In this document: one piece after another, positions 42,601-51,544 of the stretch
Layout: each line of letters begins with the position of its first letter
Numbering within the stretch: position 1 is the first letter of the stretch
From: Echinicola soli
Lineage (GTDB): Bacteria; Bacteroidota; Bacteroidia; Cytophagales; Cyclobacteriaceae
DNA length: 64,000 bases
Reading direction: 5' to 3'
NCBI RefSeq assembly: GCF_006575665.1
Contig: NZ_CP041253.1
Coordinates: 2,641,001 to 2,705,000, forward strand
The notes under the pieces: model-generated
Databases searched by the model: none
Told to the model about the DNA's origin: nothing
Seen by the model: the letters and a program-made list of their open reading frames with translations, nothing else
Position numbers and translations under genes: made by a program

Positions 42601-43476
42601 ATGAGCAAACAGTTTTTATACATTCTCAACCCAATCTCGGGAGATGGGGTTGACCGGGCTGAAGTGAGCGATCTTCTCGCCAATAATCTTTATGGTGTAG
42701 AAGTTACGGTTTGGGAGACGACTGGGAAATCCGATGATCCACAAAAAATCCAACAACAATTAAAAGAGAAGCAGTGGGACGGGATCCTGATCGGAGGAGG
42801 GGATGGCACGATAAAAATGGTCGTCTCTGCCATACTGGGTACTGGTATTCCCGTTGGGATTATTCCTTTGGGCTCGGCCAATGGACTGGCCACAGGTTTT
42901 GGGATCCATGGAGTTTCTGATGCTTGTTTTGCCATTCAGAAGGGGCGAATCGAAAAAGTGGACCTTTGGGATATTAATGGTGAGTTGTGTATCCATCTCA
43001 GTGATTTTGGCTTTAATGCGGGATTAGTGAAAAAATCCACTACCATGGAGAAGAGAGGCATGCTCGCGTATGCCAAAAGTTCTCTGGAACAGTTTCGGGA
43101 GATGAGGTCATATTCCTTCGTCATCAGGGCAAATGGAGAGGAAGAGAAAGTGACTGCGAAGATGCTGGTGGTGGCCAATGGGAATAAGTATGGTACCGGC
43201 GCTGTGATCAACCCGTTTGGCAAGGTAGGTGATGGTAAATTTGAGGTGGTGACGGTAAACCCCGAAGGGCTAGACGAGATCATAGGCCTTTCCCTGGCCA
43301 TGTTCAATGACAGGCTGGAAGAAGTAGATCACGTAAAAAGCCGGAGTTTTGAAAAGGCGGAAATAGATAATCCTGATGGGGCGGATTTTCAAATTGATGG
43401 AGAGGTAATGCCCCGGACAGATCAGATCAAAATAGAAGCCATCCCTCACAAGGTGAACTTTTATAGCCTTGAATAA
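42601..43476 (+). CDS. Diacylglycerol/lipid kinase family protein
   Basis: The 291-aa protein belongs to the DagK_cat/YegS-like family: LNPISGDGVDRAEV at the start, the nucleotide-binding GGGDGTI (65-71), and PLGSANGLATGFGI, where DagK usually has GTxN(D/G)(F/L)A. The C-terminal beta-sandwich has VANGNKYGTGAVINP and FQIDGEV. It should phosphorylate diacylglycerol or a related lipid using ATP. It is paired with the App1 phosphatase gene. Confidence 0.88.
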   Translation: MSKQFLYILNPISGDGVDRAEVSDLLANNLYGVEVTVWETTGKSDDPQKIQQQLKEKQWDGILIGGGDGTIKMVVSAILGTGIPVGIIPLGSANGLATGFGIHGVSDACFAIQKGRIEKVDLWDINGELCIHLSDFGFNAGLVKKSTTMEKRGMLAYAKSSLEQFREMRSYSFVIRANGEEEKVTAKMLVVANGNKYGTGAVINPFGKVGDGKFEVVTVNPEGLDEIIGLSLAMFNDRLEEVDHVKSRSFEKAEIDNPDGADFQIDGEVMPRTDQIKIEAIPHKVNFYSLE

Positions 43477-43525
43477 GTGAACTGTCTGAGGGCAATGCTA
43501 TCAATGTGTGGGCGGAAGCAGGTGT

Positions 43526-43981
43526 CTATGCGCGTACAGCTTTCCTTTGGGCCATGGCATAGCCAAGGTGCATGCCTTCGTGGATGCCATTGAATTCCAC
43601 TGCTTCGGAGATGCTTTTTAGTGTGACGCCAAAGCTGGTGGTATATTCATTGAACTTGGTAAAGCCACCAGCCAAAAGATCGTTTTTAAAGCTTTCTAGC
43701 GTAGATAATGCCAAAATTTTTAGCTCTTCGAGTTCTTTGGAAGTGATAGGTGATTCAGGTTTTGTCCCTTTTCGATACTTTTCTACCAGTGTGTCGGGTA
43801 CCAATATTTCCTGTCCGGAAAGCTTATAGCAGATGATTTGTTGAGTGACGATGACGTGTCCGAAGTTCCAGGCGATGTTGTTATTGAATCCTTTAGGGAT
43901 TTCATTGAGCTCATCGAGAGTCATTCCATTTACTAGACTGATGAAGTTTTCTCGGGTCTTTATGGTAGAGCTGATGTTCAT
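43526..43981 (-). CDS. DinB-family (YfiT/DinB-like) metal-binding protein
   Basis: The 151-aa four-helix protein has the three His typical of DinB-like proteins: NFGHVIVTQQ in helix 2 and HEGMHLGY in the last helix (two His). Members bind Ni, Zn or Fe, and some act as thiol transferases with bacillithiol or mycothiol. The gene is not related to DNA polymerase IV. It converges on the lipid kinase gene. Confidence 0.87.
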   Translation of the reverse strand: MNISSTIKTRENFISLVNGMTLDELNEIPKGFNNNIAWNFGHVIVTQQIICYKLSGQEILVPDTLVEKYRKGTKPESPITSKELEELKILALSTLESFKNDLLAGGFTKFNEYTTSFGVTLKSISEAVEFNGIHEGMHLGYAMAQRKAVRA

Positions 43982-44076
43982 GATGTAATGTAATAGGTTA
44001 AATTTTACTAAAGTTAGGGGATTTATTTAATGTTCACGAGGGCTTGTTGAAAAAAGCTAAGCCATATAAAGTAAAT

Positions 44077-44120
44077 CCGTCATTGTTTCTTCCGAAGTGT
44101 ACCGAAAGAAGCAATGACGG
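44077..44120. repeat. Short CCGTCATTG-bounded palindrome
   Basis: The 15-bp arms CCGTCATTGTTTCTT and AAGAAGCAATGACGG match at 14 positions and enclose 14 bp. It lies 30 bp after the stop of the minus-strand Gfo/Idh/MocA gene, so it may also stop transcription. It is a shortened relative of the module at 429-536. Confidence 0.75.
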
Positions 44121-44149
44121 AGAGTTAAGAGGCAATCTTTTCTGTCTTT

Positions 44150-45610
44150 TTATACGCCTAAAGACCAGTCTCCACGGTAATTTCTTCTAACGAACTGGTT
44201 GGCTTCGTCGAAGTTGGTGACCTTCATGTTAGGTCCGTCCCATACCAGTTTGATTCCTCTTCCAGGATAGTCGTAGCCGCCGTTTTCGCGAGGTTTTCTG
44301 ATGTCATAGCTGCGGATGGCAAGGTTGCCCATAAGTACGGACTCAGTCAGCGGTCCGGCAATAGAGAAAGGAGAACTGAGTTCTTTGAATTCCTTGCTGC
44401 CATGTCCGGCTACGCAAGCTTTTACCCATTGGGCATAGTGGCCATTGTCACCGTTTTCTACCCTAGGGACGGTCTTGGGTACTTTTTTGCCGTCTTCCCT
44501 GGAAGTTGGTAGCAGCATGGGATTGATGCCATAGGTAGAGCACATCATTTTGCCTTTGGTGCCTTCGATGATCACGCCATTGCCACCGTCGCCCATTTGT
44601 TCGTTAGGGCCAAGTTCTTCTGGTCGGGTTGGTTGGATGCCGCCGTCCATCCAGTGAAATTCCAGATCTTTGCCGCTCGGCATTTTAAATTTGAGGGTAA
44701 CGTGGGAGGACGGAGGGCAGCCATCAGGAAAATATCCGCGCTGAAATTCCCCTACATATACCGATCCTACGCTGCATTCTGCTTCCGTAGGATAGCCAAG
44801 GCCAAGGGTCCTGAATGGCGGTTCCATGATGTGGCAGGCCATGTCACCAAGTGCACCGGTCCCATAATCCCACCATCCACGCCAGTTGAATGGGACGAGG
44901 TTGTCTACGTATTCCTTATAGGGCGCAGTGCCTAGCCAAAGATCCCAGTCGAGCTCTTTGGGAGGTGTGGTGCCCTGTTCCGGCCATTTGATGCCTTGAG
45001 GCCATACCGGCCGGTCTGTCCAGCACCATACTTTGGTGGCTTCACCGATCAGTCCTGCATCGTACCACTCCACCATCCGACGAACACCGTCTCCAGAGGA
45101 GCCTTGGTTGCCCATTTGGGTGACCACTTTGTATTTTTCGGCAGCCTCTGTGAGCATGCGGGCCTCATAAATATCGTGGGTAAGGGGCTTCTGCACGTAA
45201 ACGTGCTTTCCAAGCTGCATAGCGGCCATGGTCATGACGGCATGGTTATGGTCAGGTGTGGAAATGGTTACCGCATCGATGTTTTTATGTTCTTTTTCTA
45301 AAAGCTCCCTGTAGTCTTTATAGTATTTGGCCTTTGGGAAACGCTCTCGGGAAGTGGCAGCCCTTCTGTCGTCCACATCACATAGATAGCCGATTTCTGC
45401 ATGGCCGCTTTGGTACATGGCGTTGATGTCGCTTTGCCCTTTTCCTCCGGCACCGATGCCGGCGATGACGATCTTGTCACTGGGTGCAGTATATCCCGGG
45501 CCTCCTAGGACATGTCTGGGTACTAAATAAAATCCTGCAGCAGCTGTGGCCGCACCTTTCAAAAACGCTCTTCTGGAATTACCAGTGCTGAGGGGCTTTT
45601 GTTTTTTCAT
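44150..45610 (-). CDS. Gfo/Idh/MocA family oxidoreductase with Tat signal
   Basis: The 486-aa protein begins with a twin-Arg signal (SRRAFLKGAATAAAG), so it is likely to be folded and exported with its cofactor. The NAD-binding motif is VIAGIGAGGKGQ (~47-58), and the catalytic EKP is QKP here (VYVQKPLTH). The C-terminal substrate domain has GTGALGDMACHIM. Exported members in Bacteroidota usually act on sugars from polysaccharide breakdown or have unknown substrates. It stands alone, facing the GH20 gene divergently. Confidence 0.87.
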   Translation of the reverse strand: MKKQKPLSTGNSRRAFLKGAATAAAGFYLVPRHVLGGPGYTAPSDKIVIAGIGAGGKGQSDINAMYQSGHAEIGYLCDVDDRRAATSRERFPKAKYYKDYRELLEKEHKNIDAVTISTPDHNHAVMTMAAMQLGKHVYVQKPLTHDIYEARMLTEAAEKYKVVTQMGNQGSSGDGVRRMVEWYDAGLIGEATKVWCWTDRPVWPQGIKWPEQGTTPPKELDWDLWLGTAPYKEYVDNLVPFNWRGWWDYGTGALGDMACHIMEPPFRTLGLGYPTEAECSVGSVYVGEFQRGYFPDGCPPSSHVTLKFKMPSGKDLEFHWMDGGIQPTRPEELGPNEQMGDGGNGVIIEGTKGKMMCSTYGINPMLLPTSREDGKKVPKTVPRVENGDNGHYAQWVKACVAGHGSKEFKELSSPFSIAGPLTESVLMGNLAIRSYDIRKPRENGGYDYPGRGIKLVWDGPNMKVTNFDEANQFVRRNYRGDWSLGV

Positions 45611-45917
45611 GGGAAATATTGTCGGTTGAAAATTCTTTTGATAGTTTTTAGGTCAAACAATTTATCAAAAACTTTTTTTACTTCAAGCTAAAAAATAGTT
45701 TTTCGCTTCAAAAGGTCTTATTTTGGGATAAATGGTGTTGGTTTTTAGTGATTTTTAACGGTATAATTGAGGTTTTTTCTATTGCTAAATCGTTAAATTG
45801 TCTTTAATTCAGCAGCTATTAAATGTTGAAAAGTTTATGTAATCATGAATAATGTTTTAATAAAAAATTAAGTAAGTTTAAGGATTGTTTAAGAGTAATT
45901 TGAAAAATATAAATAAA
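45611..45917. other. AT-rich divergent intergenic region
   Basis: The region lies between the divergent Gfo/Idh/MocA and GH20 genes and must hold both promoters. It is strongly AT-rich with A/T runs. I see no palindrome or clear -33/-7 pair that I would trust. Confidence 0.5.
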
Positions 45918-47471
45918 ATGACTGTACACAAAATAGGTGGGATTTCGGTGGTTTTACTGGTAGTGACATTGTTTTTTTCATGTGGGCAAGATCCTAAGAT
46001 GTCCAGTGCTGCATTGATCCCATTGCCCGATAAGGTGAGTGAAGCCGAAGGGGCTTTTGAAATCGATAAATCTACTAAAATCCATGTGCAAAAGGATGCC
46101 GGTGACATGCATAGCGTTGCTGATTTTCTGGCGGGATTTATCAATAATTCCACAGGATTTAATGTACAGGTGGTCGAAAAGCTTCCTGAAACGGGGAATT
46201 ACATTTCCTTGTCACAAGCAGGAGGTGGAGAGGCCTATAAGCTTGATATTAACCGTGATCGTATAGAAATAGAAGCGGGGTCTGCAGCTGGTGCTTTTTG
46301 GGCAGTGCAGACACTTCGTCAATTATTGCCGGTGGAGATCGAAAAGCAGGGAACTTATGAAGGGGTGTCTTGGAAGGTTCCTGCGGGAACGATAAAAGAT
46401 GATCCAGAGTACGCTTATCGGGGAAGCATGTTGGATGTGGCCAGGCATTTCTTTGATGTCAATGATGTGAAGCGTTATATCGATTTGATGGCAATGTATA
46501 AATTTAATCACTTGCACCTTCACCTGGCAGATGATCAGGGGTGGCGGATCGAGATCAAGTCTTGGCCGAAGCTTACCGAGATAGGGGGCAGTACAGAAGT
46601 AGGCGGGGGTGAAGGAGGTTTTTATAGCCAGGAGGAGTACAGGGAGATCGTTCGGTATGCGCAGGAGCGGTTCATTACCATCGTGCCAGAAATCGATATG
46701 CCGGGACATACCAATGCTGCTTTGGCTTCTTACCCAGAGTTAAACTGTACAGACGAAGTACCTGAGCTCTATACGGGCATAGAAGTAGGGTTTAGTACGC
46801 TCTGCACGGACAAGGAAGTGACCTATCAGTTTATCGATGATGTCGTGCGCGAACTGGTAGAGATGACCCCTGGGCCATATATCCATATCGGTGGCGATGA
46901 GTCGCATGTGACGGCTTTGGAGGATTATATACCGTTTATCGAACAGGTACAAGATATTGTCAACTCATATGACAAACAGGCGATTGGCTGGGATGAAATC
47001 GCCCATGCAGCGTTACGGCCAAGTACCACCGCCCAGTACTGGGCAAAAGCTGAAAATGCAAAAATGGCTGTGGAACAGGGATCCAAGGTGTTGATTTCTC
47101 CTGCTAGTAAAGCCTATTTGGATATGCAGTATGATTCAACTACGAGATTGGGATTGCATTGGGCGGCTTATATTGAATTGGACAGCGCTTATATGTGGGA
47201 GCCTACCGAATTGGTAGAAGGCATTGACAAAGCTGATATTCTGGGTGTGGAAGCGCCGCTTTGGACAGAGACGATTGAGACGATGGATGATATCGAGTAC
47301 ATGGTGTTCCCCCGGTTGATCGGAATTGCTGAGGTGGCCTGGACTTCGCCGGAGAAACGGGACTGGGAAGGCTATAAGTCACGATTGCGCAAGCATACTG
47401 CGAGACTTGAGGCACTTGAGGTGAATTATTACCAGTCGCCATTGTTAGAAGAAAAGGAAGCAGCAGAATAA
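45918..47471 (+). CDS. Beta-N-acetylhexosaminidase, glycoside hydrolase family 20, lipoprotein
   Basis: From ATG at 45918 the 517-aa protein begins MTVHKIGGISVVLLVVTLFFSC, a lipoprotein signal. An N-terminal GH20b domain (~30-150) precedes the catalytic barrel: YRGSMLDVARHF, HLHLADDQGWRIE, PEIDMPGHTNA, and the Asp-Glu pair GGDESH (Asp327, Glu328). The Glu is the acid and the Asp orients the substrate acetamido group. It removes terminal GlcNAc or GalNAc from glycans at the cell surface. A strong terminator follows. A frame opening 11 codons earlier lacks support. Confidence 0.93.
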   Translation: MTVHKIGGISVVLLVVTLFFSCGQDPKMSSAALIPLPDKVSEAEGAFEIDKSTKIHVQKDAGDMHSVADFLAGFINNSTGFNVQVVEKLPETGNYISLSQAGGGEAYKLDINRDRIEIEAGSAAGAFWAVQTLRQLLPVEIEKQGTYEGVSWKVPAGTIKDDPEYAYRGSMLDVARHFFDVNDVKRYIDLMAMYKFNHLHLHLADDQGWRIEIKSWPKLTEIGGSTEVGGGEGGFYSQEEYREIVRYAQERFITIVPEIDMPGHTNAALASYPELNCTDEVPELYTGIEVGFSTLCTDKEVTYQFIDDVVRELVEMTPGPYIHIGGDESHVTALEDYIPFIEQVQDIVNSYDKQAIGWDEIAHAALRPSTTAQYWAKAENAKMAVEQGSKVLISPASKAYLDMQYDSTTRLGLHWAAYIELDSAYMWEPTELVEGIDKADILGVEAPLWTETIETMDDIEYMVFPRLIGIAEVAWTSPEKRDWEGYKSRLRKHTARLEALEVNYYQSPLLEEKEAAE

Positions 47472-47515
47472 AAAAAAGCTAAGGCCAGTTTGGGAAAACT
47501 GGCCTTAGCTTTTTT
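47472..47515. terminator. Bidirectional terminator between GH20 and serpin genes
   Basis: The 20-bp perfect stem 47472-47491/47496-47515 has loop GGGA. One arm begins with A's and the other ends with T's, so it works as an intrinsic terminator for both convergent genes. Confidence 0.93.
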
Positions 47516-47535
47516 AAGTCGAATATATTTAAGCT

Positions 47536-48783
47536 TTAAAGCAGTGACGGATCGCCCAGTTTTCCGATAAATAAAATAGTCCCGCTATGTTTTTCTTGGA
47601 TGAAGAACAGGAATGGACGGTTCAGTTTTATGTTTAAGGGAGTGGAGGGACCGGCCGTGACTTCTATGATTTCCACAACGGTGGCTGCAGCAGCTTCAGT
47701 GCCTTTTTCGTCCACTTCGATCAGCGCATCGTGAATGACGCGGTTGATTTTTAAATAATCCGTTGGGGTGTCAAACAATTCAGTAAAGTTTCGTGGGTCA
47801 AATTTGAATGGTGTGACCAATCCCAGTGCTTGTAGATCTTCTTTAAGGTTGTCTATTTTTTTTCGTAATTTAAATTTGGGCATTTGGAGAAATAATGCCC
47901 TTTCCCGCGCTGCGGTTCGCCATCGCAAGAGGTTTTCTGCATTCAGTTGTTCTTCCACTTTATCCAAATTCAGGTCATCTGGGAGTAGGATTCCCATGGA
48001 GTATTGCCCAGTGCTATAGGGGATTTCCAGGTAGGTCAGATGGTCGGATTTGAGGTACCTGAAATCAGCAGGTTCTTGGGTCCTCATCATGTCCACATTG
48101 ACAGTGGTTTGTTCATCGACATGGAATGGGGCTTGTTCAGTAGCGCTTTTTTCAAACTGGTATTTCCAATCTCCCTTGAAGTAAATGGCATTGACCAGGT
48201 ACATGACCGCATCATCATGGATTTTATCCAGCATATTTTGAATAAGGTTATTGGTGTGGTCTTCTATCCAGTTATTGATGATGTCCACGGAGTTAGGATT
48301 TGCCATGTTTAGCCCGCTGAGAGCGGCAAAATAGTGTTGCTGGACAATTTCCTGGAAAGCTTCTTTTACGGTGAGGTTTTCTTTGTACCAGATACCGTTG
48401 GCGACGTTAAATGTTACCTTTGGGTCCACTTCCTGAAGGAATTGCGTAAGCCCTTTATTGGCCATATTGGCTTGGTCAATAGTAAGGTTATCGTATCTGA
48501 GGGCTTGCAAGTATTCTTCGAGGACAGTTCCTTTATTGCCGTTCATGGTCATGGATAGTGCCTGCTGAATACTGTAAGGGCTAAAAAAAAGGTTGGTATC
48601 ATCATGGTTCCTTAGCTGCAGATAGAGGTCAATGGCGAAATCTCCGCTGTAGGAAGCCAGGGACTGTTCCTCATCTGTCAGCGTTCGCAGGTTGGGCAGG
48701 ATCTCTTTGTCCTTGGGCTCGCTATCGATACATCCAACTGTGGAGGCAGTCATTAGAAGAAAAAAATAATAGATCTTTTTCAT
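47536..48783 (-). CDS. Serpin-family protease inhibitor lipoprotein
   Basis: The 415-aa protein from ATG at 48783 starts MKKIYYFFLLMTASTVGC (lipobox), then the serpin fold: FFSPYSIQQALSMTMNG, FNVANGIWY, VLVNAIYFKG-like 'LVNAIYFKGDW', and the reactive-loop hinge DEKGTEAAAATVVEII, followed by RPFLFFIQEKHSGTILFIGKL. The small-residue hinge (GTEAAAAT) means it can insert its loop, so it is likely an inhibitor. The loop sequence near 'IEVTAGPS' sets the target, which cannot be named. A 50-codon upstream extension of the frame is rejected because it would hide the lipoprotein signal. Confidence 0.92.
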   Translation of the reverse strand: MKKIYYFFLLMTASTVGCIDSEPKDKEILPNLRTLTDEEQSLASYSGDFAIDLYLQLRNHDDTNLFFSPYSIQQALSMTMNGNKGTVLEEYLQALRYDNLTIDQANMANKGLTQFLQEVDPKVTFNVANGIWYKENLTVKEAFQEIVQQHYFAALSGLNMANPNSVDIINNWIEDHTNNLIQNMLDKIHDDAVMYLVNAIYFKGDWKYQFEKSATEQAPFHVDEQTTVNVDMMRTQEPADFRYLKSDHLTYLEIPYSTGQYSMGILLPDDLNLDKVEEQLNAENLLRWRTAARERALFLQMPKFKLRKKIDNLKEDLQALGLVTPFKFDPRNFTELFDTPTDYLKINRVIHDALIEVDEKGTEAAAATVVEIIEVTAGPSTPLNIKLNRPFLFFIQEKHSGTILFIGKLGDPSLL

Positions 48784-48866
48784 GGCTCGGTTATTTGGTT
48801 TTGTTCCCAAGACGGTGAAAATCAGGTGAGTGCTACAAAAATGAGATTGCGTCATAAAATAAAATG

Positions 48867-48955
48867 CCGTCATCACGAGGAGTGGCGGGAAGAAGCAATT
48901 TCTTGACTGAAAGGCAAGATTGCTGTGCTTCACTACTGTTCCGTTCGCAATGACG
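48867..48955. repeat. Diverged copy of the CCGTCATTGCGA REP module
   Basis: It begins CCGTCATCACGAGG and ends TTCGCAATGACGAC, with GAAGCAAT and the TTGCTGTGCTTCACTACTG segment inside. It lies between the metZ stop and the serpin start, on the 3' side of metZ. Confidence 0.7.
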
Positions 48956-49000
48956 ACTATTTATGACAGAGTCCCCTTAGCATCGACTGTTTGCGAGGTG

Positions 49001-50176
49001 CTATTTGGACTTTTCCAGTGCTCGCTCTATGTCCGCGATGATGTCATCATGGTGTTCCAATCCGGCAGAAAGCCTAATTAGCCCTGGAAGAATGCCTACA
49101 CGTTGGCGTTCTTCTTCAGTGAGCTTGCTGTGGGTGGTAGATGCTGGGTGTGTAATGATACTTCTGGTATCCCCTAAGTTGGCTGTGACGGTGATCATCT
49201 GCAGTTCATCAATGAATCGCTGAGCTCTCTCGATGCCTCCTTTCAGCGTGAGTGTGACGATGCCGCCGCCATGTTTCATTTGTTTTTTGGCAAGGTCATG
49301 CTGTGGATGCGATTTTAGGAAAGGATATTTTACGAATTCAAGCTCATTGATGTCCTGGAAATAGGATGCTACCGCCAATGCATTGGCGCAGTGCCTTTCC
49401 ATTCTGACCGCCAGTGTTTCCATGCTTCTGGAAAGGATCCAAGCATTGAAGGGGGAAATGGAAGGTCCTGTGTGGCGCGTAAAGAACTGCACGTCTTTGA
49501 TCAATTCTTGCTTTCCAAGGATCAATCCTCCCAAGACACGTCCTTGACCATCAATGTACTTGGTAGCGCTGTGTGCCACGATATCCGCGCCCCACTTGGC
49601 CGGTTGCTGTAGGTAGGGAGTGGCGAAGCAGTTGTCCACCACTAAGATCAGATTATGCGCTTTGGCAAACTTACCGATCCACTCCAGGTCGATTACCTCT
49701 AGGCCAGGATTGGAAGGGGTCTCTATGAAGAGCATTTTGGTGTTGGGCTTCACGAGCTTGTCCCAGTTTTCGATATCCGAAATGTCTCCGTAGGTAGAGG
49801 TGATGCCCCATTTGGGGAATACTCTTGTGAGCAGCTGGTGGGTAGAGCCAAACAATGATCGGGAGGCAAGGATATGATCTCCTTGCTGTAGGAGAGAAGC
49901 TATGCTGCCAAACATTGCTGCCATTCCAGAGGCAGTGGCGATGCCGTCCTCGGTGCCTTCCAGAGCGCAAACTTTTTCGATCAAGTCTGAGCTGTTGGGA
50001 TTGGCATAGCGGGAATAGATATTGCCGGGGATCTCCTCAGCAAACATCTGACGGGCCTCTTCGGCACTGTCAAAGGTAAAACTGGATGTCATGTAAATGG
50101 GAGCCGAATGTTCCCGTTGGTTGGATTTGGAAGAAGCGATCCTGATGGCTTCTGTTTCAAAGTGCTTATTTGACAT
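49001..50176 (-). CDS. metZ: O-succinylhomoserine sulfhydrylase
   Basis: The 391-aa PLP enzyme of the Cys/Met metabolism family makes homocysteine from O-succinylhomoserine and sulfide. Key parts are YSRYANPNS, GMAAMFGSIASLL, the PLP aspartate segment 'LILVVDNCFATPYLQ', the Schiff-base Lys in HSATKYIDGQGRVLGG, and HPASTTH near the end. It is preceded by a SAM-I riboswitch, which supports methionine biosynthesis rather than cystathionine breakdown. No other met gene lies in the window. Confidence 0.9.
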   Translation of the reverse strand: MSNKHFETEAIRIASSKSNQREHSAPIYMTSSFTFDSAEEARQMFAEEIPGNIYSRYANPNSSDLIEKVCALEGTEDGIATASGMAAMFGSIASLLQQGDHILASRSLFGSTHQLLTRVFPKWGITSTYGDISDIENWDKLVKPNTKMLFIETPSNPGLEVIDLEWIGKFAKAHNLILVVDNCFATPYLQQPAKWGADIVAHSATKYIDGQGRVLGGLILGKQELIKDVQFFTRHTGPSISPFNAWILSRSMETLAVRMERHCANALAVASYFQDINELEFVKYPFLKSHPQHDLAKKQMKHGGGIVTLTLKGGIERAQRFIDELQMITVTANLGDTRSIITHPASTTHSKLTEEERQRVGILPGLIRLSAGLEHHDDIIADIERALEKSK

Positions 50177-50278
50177 GGTGTTTAATATCTTTCGGTTTTA
50201 TAGAATCAGTAATTAATCATGAAAAATCAATAATTGTCTGGACATGGCATAGGCCAGCGAAATCCGGTAGTGGATAAG

Positions 50279-50299
50279 AAAAAAACGGTGAAAAGGTAG
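50279..50299 (-). terminator. Putative anti-aptamer terminator arm in the metZ leader
   Basis: On the minus strand TACCTTTTCACCG (50299-50287) is followed at once by eight T's (50286-50279). It can pair with CGGCGAAAAGGTG inside the riboswitch (50369-50357): 11 standard pairs, one G-U pair and one mismatch. If it forms, it makes a terminator that breaks the aptamer. The 57-nt loop makes this a hypothesis. Confidence 0.35.
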
Positions 50300-50344
50300 A
50301 TTGGTCATAATGTCTAATTTATAGTTCCCTCAATTTTTTTTTTG

Positions 50345-50425
50345 GGCAGGTATTGGCACCTTTTCGCCGAGACGAATGGTTGCCAGAGGGTCGCAGAGCC
50401 TGGTCTCTCGCCTCTTCTGTATAAA
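50345..50425 (-). promoter_or_regulatory. SAM-I (S-box) riboswitch upstream of metZ
   Basis: On the minus strand the order is AGAAGAGGCGAGAGACC, then GGCTCTGCGACCCTCTGGCAACC, and finally AAAAGGTGCCAATACCTGCC. These match the conserved S-box core (AGAG-G...GA, CTG...GCAACC, AAGGTGCCAA-TCCTGC). It senses S-adenosylmethionine and controls metZ, whose ATG is about 170 nt further on. Confidence 0.92.
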
Positions 50426-50444
50426 TCAGTTTCCTGAAGTCATG

Positions 50445-50476
50445 CAAAGTAACATCAGCACAGTTGATTTTCCAAA
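50445..50476 (-). promoter_or_regulatory. Candidate promoter for the metZ transcript
   Basis: On the minus strand TTTG (50476-50473) and, 20 bp later, TTACTTTG (50452-50445) resemble the -33 and -7 elements of Bacteroidota promoters. The expected transcript start near 50438 is about 13 nt before the riboswitch begins, as it should be. Confidence 0.45.
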
Positions 50477-50508
50477 CAATTTGGCTTTTGAGTATGCAAG
50501 ATCAGCGC

Positions 50509-51183
50509 CTAGGGAATGTGTGGCTCGAGCATCTCTGCCCAGCCGTCGTAGCCCAGTTCGGTCATGTGGAGGCTGTCGGACAGGTAAATTTCTGGATTGG
50601 GTCGCCCTTTTTCATTGAGGGCAATGTCCCAAACGTTGACAAATTCAACGCCGATGGTTTTGTCGGCATAAACTTCCAGTAGACGGTTTAAGGATTCATA
50701 GTCTTCTTTGAGCTGCCACCTTGACGGACTTGGTTTGGGACTAATCAGGACGATTTCCGTTTCAGGAAGCTTGGACTTTAGTTTGCTGACCAGTTTTTGC
50801 ATGGTGTTCAGGATGGTGACGGGGGTCTTGCCACTTGCCAAGTCATTGTCGCCCTCATAGATAAAAACTTTATGGGGGGCATAGCGGATGATCAGCTCTT
50901 CAGCATAATGTAGCAATTCAAAAGTCTGCGAACCACCAAAGCCAGTATTGACCACTGTGACGTCAGGAAAATAACGATCAATGTCCTTCCACATTCTTAC
51001 GCTGGAGCTTCCAGTAAAAAGGTAGACATCTCCTGATGGTACAGGGGTGTTGGTGACGATTTGATCAACTTCTTTTCGAAATTTTTCGGGATTTTCCTGG
51101 GCTGATAGCGCATGGATAAAGGCTATCTGGAGAAGAACAAGCAGCAGGCCTGTGTTTCGGGTAAATGAAGATGGGATGGGCAT
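50509..51183 (-). CDS. Exported SGNH/GDSL-like hydrolase
   Basis: The 224-aa protein has a signal peptide (ending near LSAQE) and SGNH blocks: FTGSSSVRMW with catalytic Ser, GFGGSQ (Gly block II), YEGDNDLASG (Asn block III) and SDSLHMTELGY (Asp/His block V). Enzymes of this type remove acyl groups from sugars or lipids. It lies upstream of the metZ riboswitch on the same strand, but the riboswitch and its promoter separate them. Confidence 0.85.
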   Translation of the reverse strand: MPIPSSFTRNTGLLLVLLQIAFIHALSAQENPEKFRKEVDQIVTNTPVPSGDVYLFTGSSSVRMWKDIDRYFPDVTVVNTGFGGSQTFELLHYAEELIIRYAPHKVFIYEGDNDLASGKTPVTILNTMQKLVSKLKSKLPETEIVLISPKPSPSRWQLKEDYESLNRLLEVYADKTIGVEFVNVWDIALNEKGRPNPEIYLSDSLHMTELGYDGWAEMLEPHIP

Positions 51184-51544
51184 TTGTTCTAGTGATTAGT
51201 GAAAAGGTTTTAGTCCATTATTCTGTCATGTAAATAACTAAAAATAATGGGAAAGGAGAAATGTTGACGTAGCGGAAAAGGGAAAGAAGTGTCAAATCGA
51301 TTTTTCATTTCTGAACACATTTCCGTTCATAGAAAGGAATTGTGCGTTTTTGACCATTTTACTATATACGTTTTACGGCGGATTGGGCATTCTTTTTTAC
51401 ACCTTAAAAGTACTGATTGGTGGCATGATAGGCTGTTTTCATCACATTAGTTATTGGATGCGCTTTCCAATCCATAATTTCAGTGGATTGTTGCCCGCTT
51501 TTTGAGCAGAGGAAGAGGTAGTTGCCCAATGAAATAAACTGATA
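51184..51544. other. Divergent intergenic region
   Basis: The region lies between the divergent SGNH hydrolase and DUF4407 genes, so promoters are expected. There is one loose inverted repeat (CCATTATT near 51214, AATAATGG near 51243). I see no gene or RNA. Confidence 0.5.

Noticed and set aside
43526..43981. DinB read as DNA polymerase IV linked to the dnaE-like gene
   Set aside because: This protein is the small His-rich DinB/YfiT-like metal protein, not a polymerase, despite the shared name.
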